Below, in pieces: positions 62,971 to 64,000 of a stretch of 64,000 bases of DNA; position 1 is the stretch's first letter; every line of letters starts with the position of its first letter. The stretch spans positions 124,001 through 188,000 of the forward strand of contig NZ_FOKV01000008.1 of the NCBI RefSeq assembly GCF_900112105.1. Direction: 5' to 3'. Under the pieces are notes generated by a model that saw nothing but the letters and a program-made list of their open reading frames with translations, ran no database searches and was not told where the DNA came from. Origin of the DNA: Zunongwangia mangrovi. Lineage in GTDB: Bacteria > Bacteroidota > Bacteroidia > Flavobacteriales > Flavobacteriaceae. The translations under genes were made by a program, and so were the position numbers.

Positions 62971-64000
62971 ATGCTTCAAAACATTATTAGGTTTAGTTTA
63001 CAAAACAAGATCCTGGTAGGAATTTTTACCGTGATTCTTATTGGAGTGGGGATATACTCACTTAGCAATATTCCCATTGGGGCGGTACCCGATATTACCA
63101 ATAATCAGGTTCAGGTAATTACCACTTCCCAAAATCTTTCTACTCAGGATATGGAACGCTATATCACTTATCCAATTGAGTTAGAAATGGCGAATTTGCC
63201 GGGCGTAAAAGAAATTAGATCGGTTTCTAAATTCGGACTTTCAGTTGTTACCATAGTTTTCGACGAATCTTTGGGAACTTATTTGCCTCGCCAGCTTATT
63301 TCAGAAAAAATTAATGCTGCTAAAGAAAGTATTCCTGAAGGTTTTGGATCTCCCGTGATGGGACCAATTTCTACCGGACTTGGGGAAATATATCAATATA
63401 CCTTAGAAACCGAGCCTGGTTACGAAGATCAATATGATGCGACAGAACTAAGAAGTATCCAGGATTGGATCGTAAAAAGAGAACTCTCTGGTATCGATGG
63501 GGTTGTAGAAATTAATACCTGGGGTGGCTTTTTAAAACAATACGAAGTTGCCATCAATTCGGCTAAACTTAGCTCTTTGGATATTGGGATTTCAGATATT
63601 CTAAGCGCGCTACAGGCTAATAACAGCATTTCTGGTGGTGGATATATAGAGAAAAACGATCAGGTTTTCTTTATTCGTGGCGATGGTAAAATCGATTCTT
63701 TAGAAAAGATTAGAAACACCGTAGTTACCGTTAAAGGCAGTACCCCAATCTACGTAAAAGATATTGCGCAGGTAGATTTTGGCCACGCACCCCGATATGG
63801 CGCCATTACTGGAAATGGCGAAGGAGAAAAAGTTTTGGGACAAATCATGATGCTAAAAGGTGCTAATTCCCAAAAAGTGATTAATTCGGTTAAAGAGCGA
63901 GTTGCTGAAATTGAATCGAATTTACCCGAAGGTGTAAAAATCAATCCCTTTTTAGATCGAAGTGAACTAATAGGAAAAACCACTTTTACTATTACAGAAA
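62971..64000 (+). CDS. CusA/CzcA-family RND efflux pump, N-terminal part (3' end outside window)
   Basis: First 343 residues of a heavy-metal-type resistance-nodulation-division pump. N-terminal span (LVGIFTVILIGVGIYSL), IPIGAVPDITNNQVQVIT and TYPIELEMANLPGVKEIRS are hallmarks of the CusA/CzcA class; pore-domain segments follow (TGLGEIYQYTLE). It would export Cu/Ag or Co/Zn/Cd with a periplasmic adaptor and outer-membrane factor, neither of which is seen upstream, so they may follow downstream. Confidence 0.92.
   Translation, partial: MLQNIIRFSLQNKILVGIFTVILIGVGIYSLSNIPIGAVPDITNNQVQVITTSQNLSTQDMERYITYPIELEMANLPGVKEIRSVSKFGLSVVTIVFDESLGTYLPRQLISEKINAAKESIPEGFGSPVMGPISTGLGEIYQYTLETEPGYEDQYDATELRSIQDWIVKRELSGIDGVVEINTWGGFLKQYEVAINSAKLSSLDIGISDILSALQANNSISGGGYIEKNDQVFFIRGDGKIDSLEKIRNTVVTVKGSTPIYVKDIAQVDFGHAPRYGAITGNGEGEKVLGQIMMLKGANSQKVINSVKERVAEIESNLPEGVKINPFLDRSELIGKTTFTITE

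Overview
The window looks like chromosomal DNA from a marine-type member of Flavobacteriaceae (Bacteroidota), close in style to Zunongwangia, Salegentibacter or Gramella. This placement rests on protein character and signals, not on a database search. Supporting signs are an AT-rich composition, TAnnTTTG-type -7 promoter boxes, scarce Shine-Dalgarno sequences, many short lipoproteins, Bacteroidota-length RpoB (1270 aa) and RpoC (1433 aa), and typical families (DUF3467, DUF4136, DUF6503, DUF2007, S9D peptidase, Mqo, PTPS).

Region 1 (1-14.2 kb) is the translation/transcription core. It holds the 3' end of a tyrosine recombinase, hpf, then tRNA-Thr(UGU), Tyr(GUA), Gly(UCC), Thr(GGU), tuf, tRNA-Trp(CCA), secE, nusG, rplKAJL and rpoBC. 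The order tRNA-Thr-Tyr-Gly-Thr-tuf is the same as around tufB in Escherichia coli. Hairpins sit between nusG and rplK, rplL and rpoB (strong, with a U tract), rpoB and rpoC, and after rpoC.

Region 2 (14.3-28.6 kb) has a DUF3467 gene, an AGCS amino-acid symporter coupled to a small membrane protein, prfC, an idi/PTPS gene pair, a second identical tRNA-Thr(UGU), a low-GC lipoprotein gene, mqo, a DUF4369-like lipoprotein, a DUF819-like permease, and a tightly packed five-gene operon (SPFH protein, small membrane protein, alpha/beta hydrolase, 56-aa ribbon-helix-helix protein, HAD phosphatase).

Region 3 (28.7-48.8 kb) carries an S1/P1 nuclease, AlkB and DoxX genes, a TPR hybrid histidine kinase, htpG, a TetR/ABC1-kinase pair, an S9D glutamyl-peptidase-like gene, a FabH-like synthase, small membrane and lipoprotein genes, pheT and recG.

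Region 4 (48.9-64 kb) carries an M1 aminopeptidase followed by two tandem patatin-like genes, a TesA-type esterase divergent from an ABC/FtsX pair, a lipoprotein that reads as a beta-trefoil plus aerolysin-like protein, a repeat-bearing class-C beta-lactamase-fold hydrolase, two tiny membrane proteins, an MFS transporter, and the start of a CusA/CzcA-type RND pump with a phased CTTAA-box array upstream.

Most genes are ordinary. The most unusual signals are the predicted trefoil/aerolysin lipoprotein, two heptad-period microrepeat arrays, a pair of 29-nt REP-like hairpins whose stems covary between conserved flanks, a ~98-bp dispersed repeat that starts in the T tract of two different terminators, and the phased boxes before the RND gene. 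I saw no CRISPR array, insertion sequence, prophage or biosynthetic cluster.
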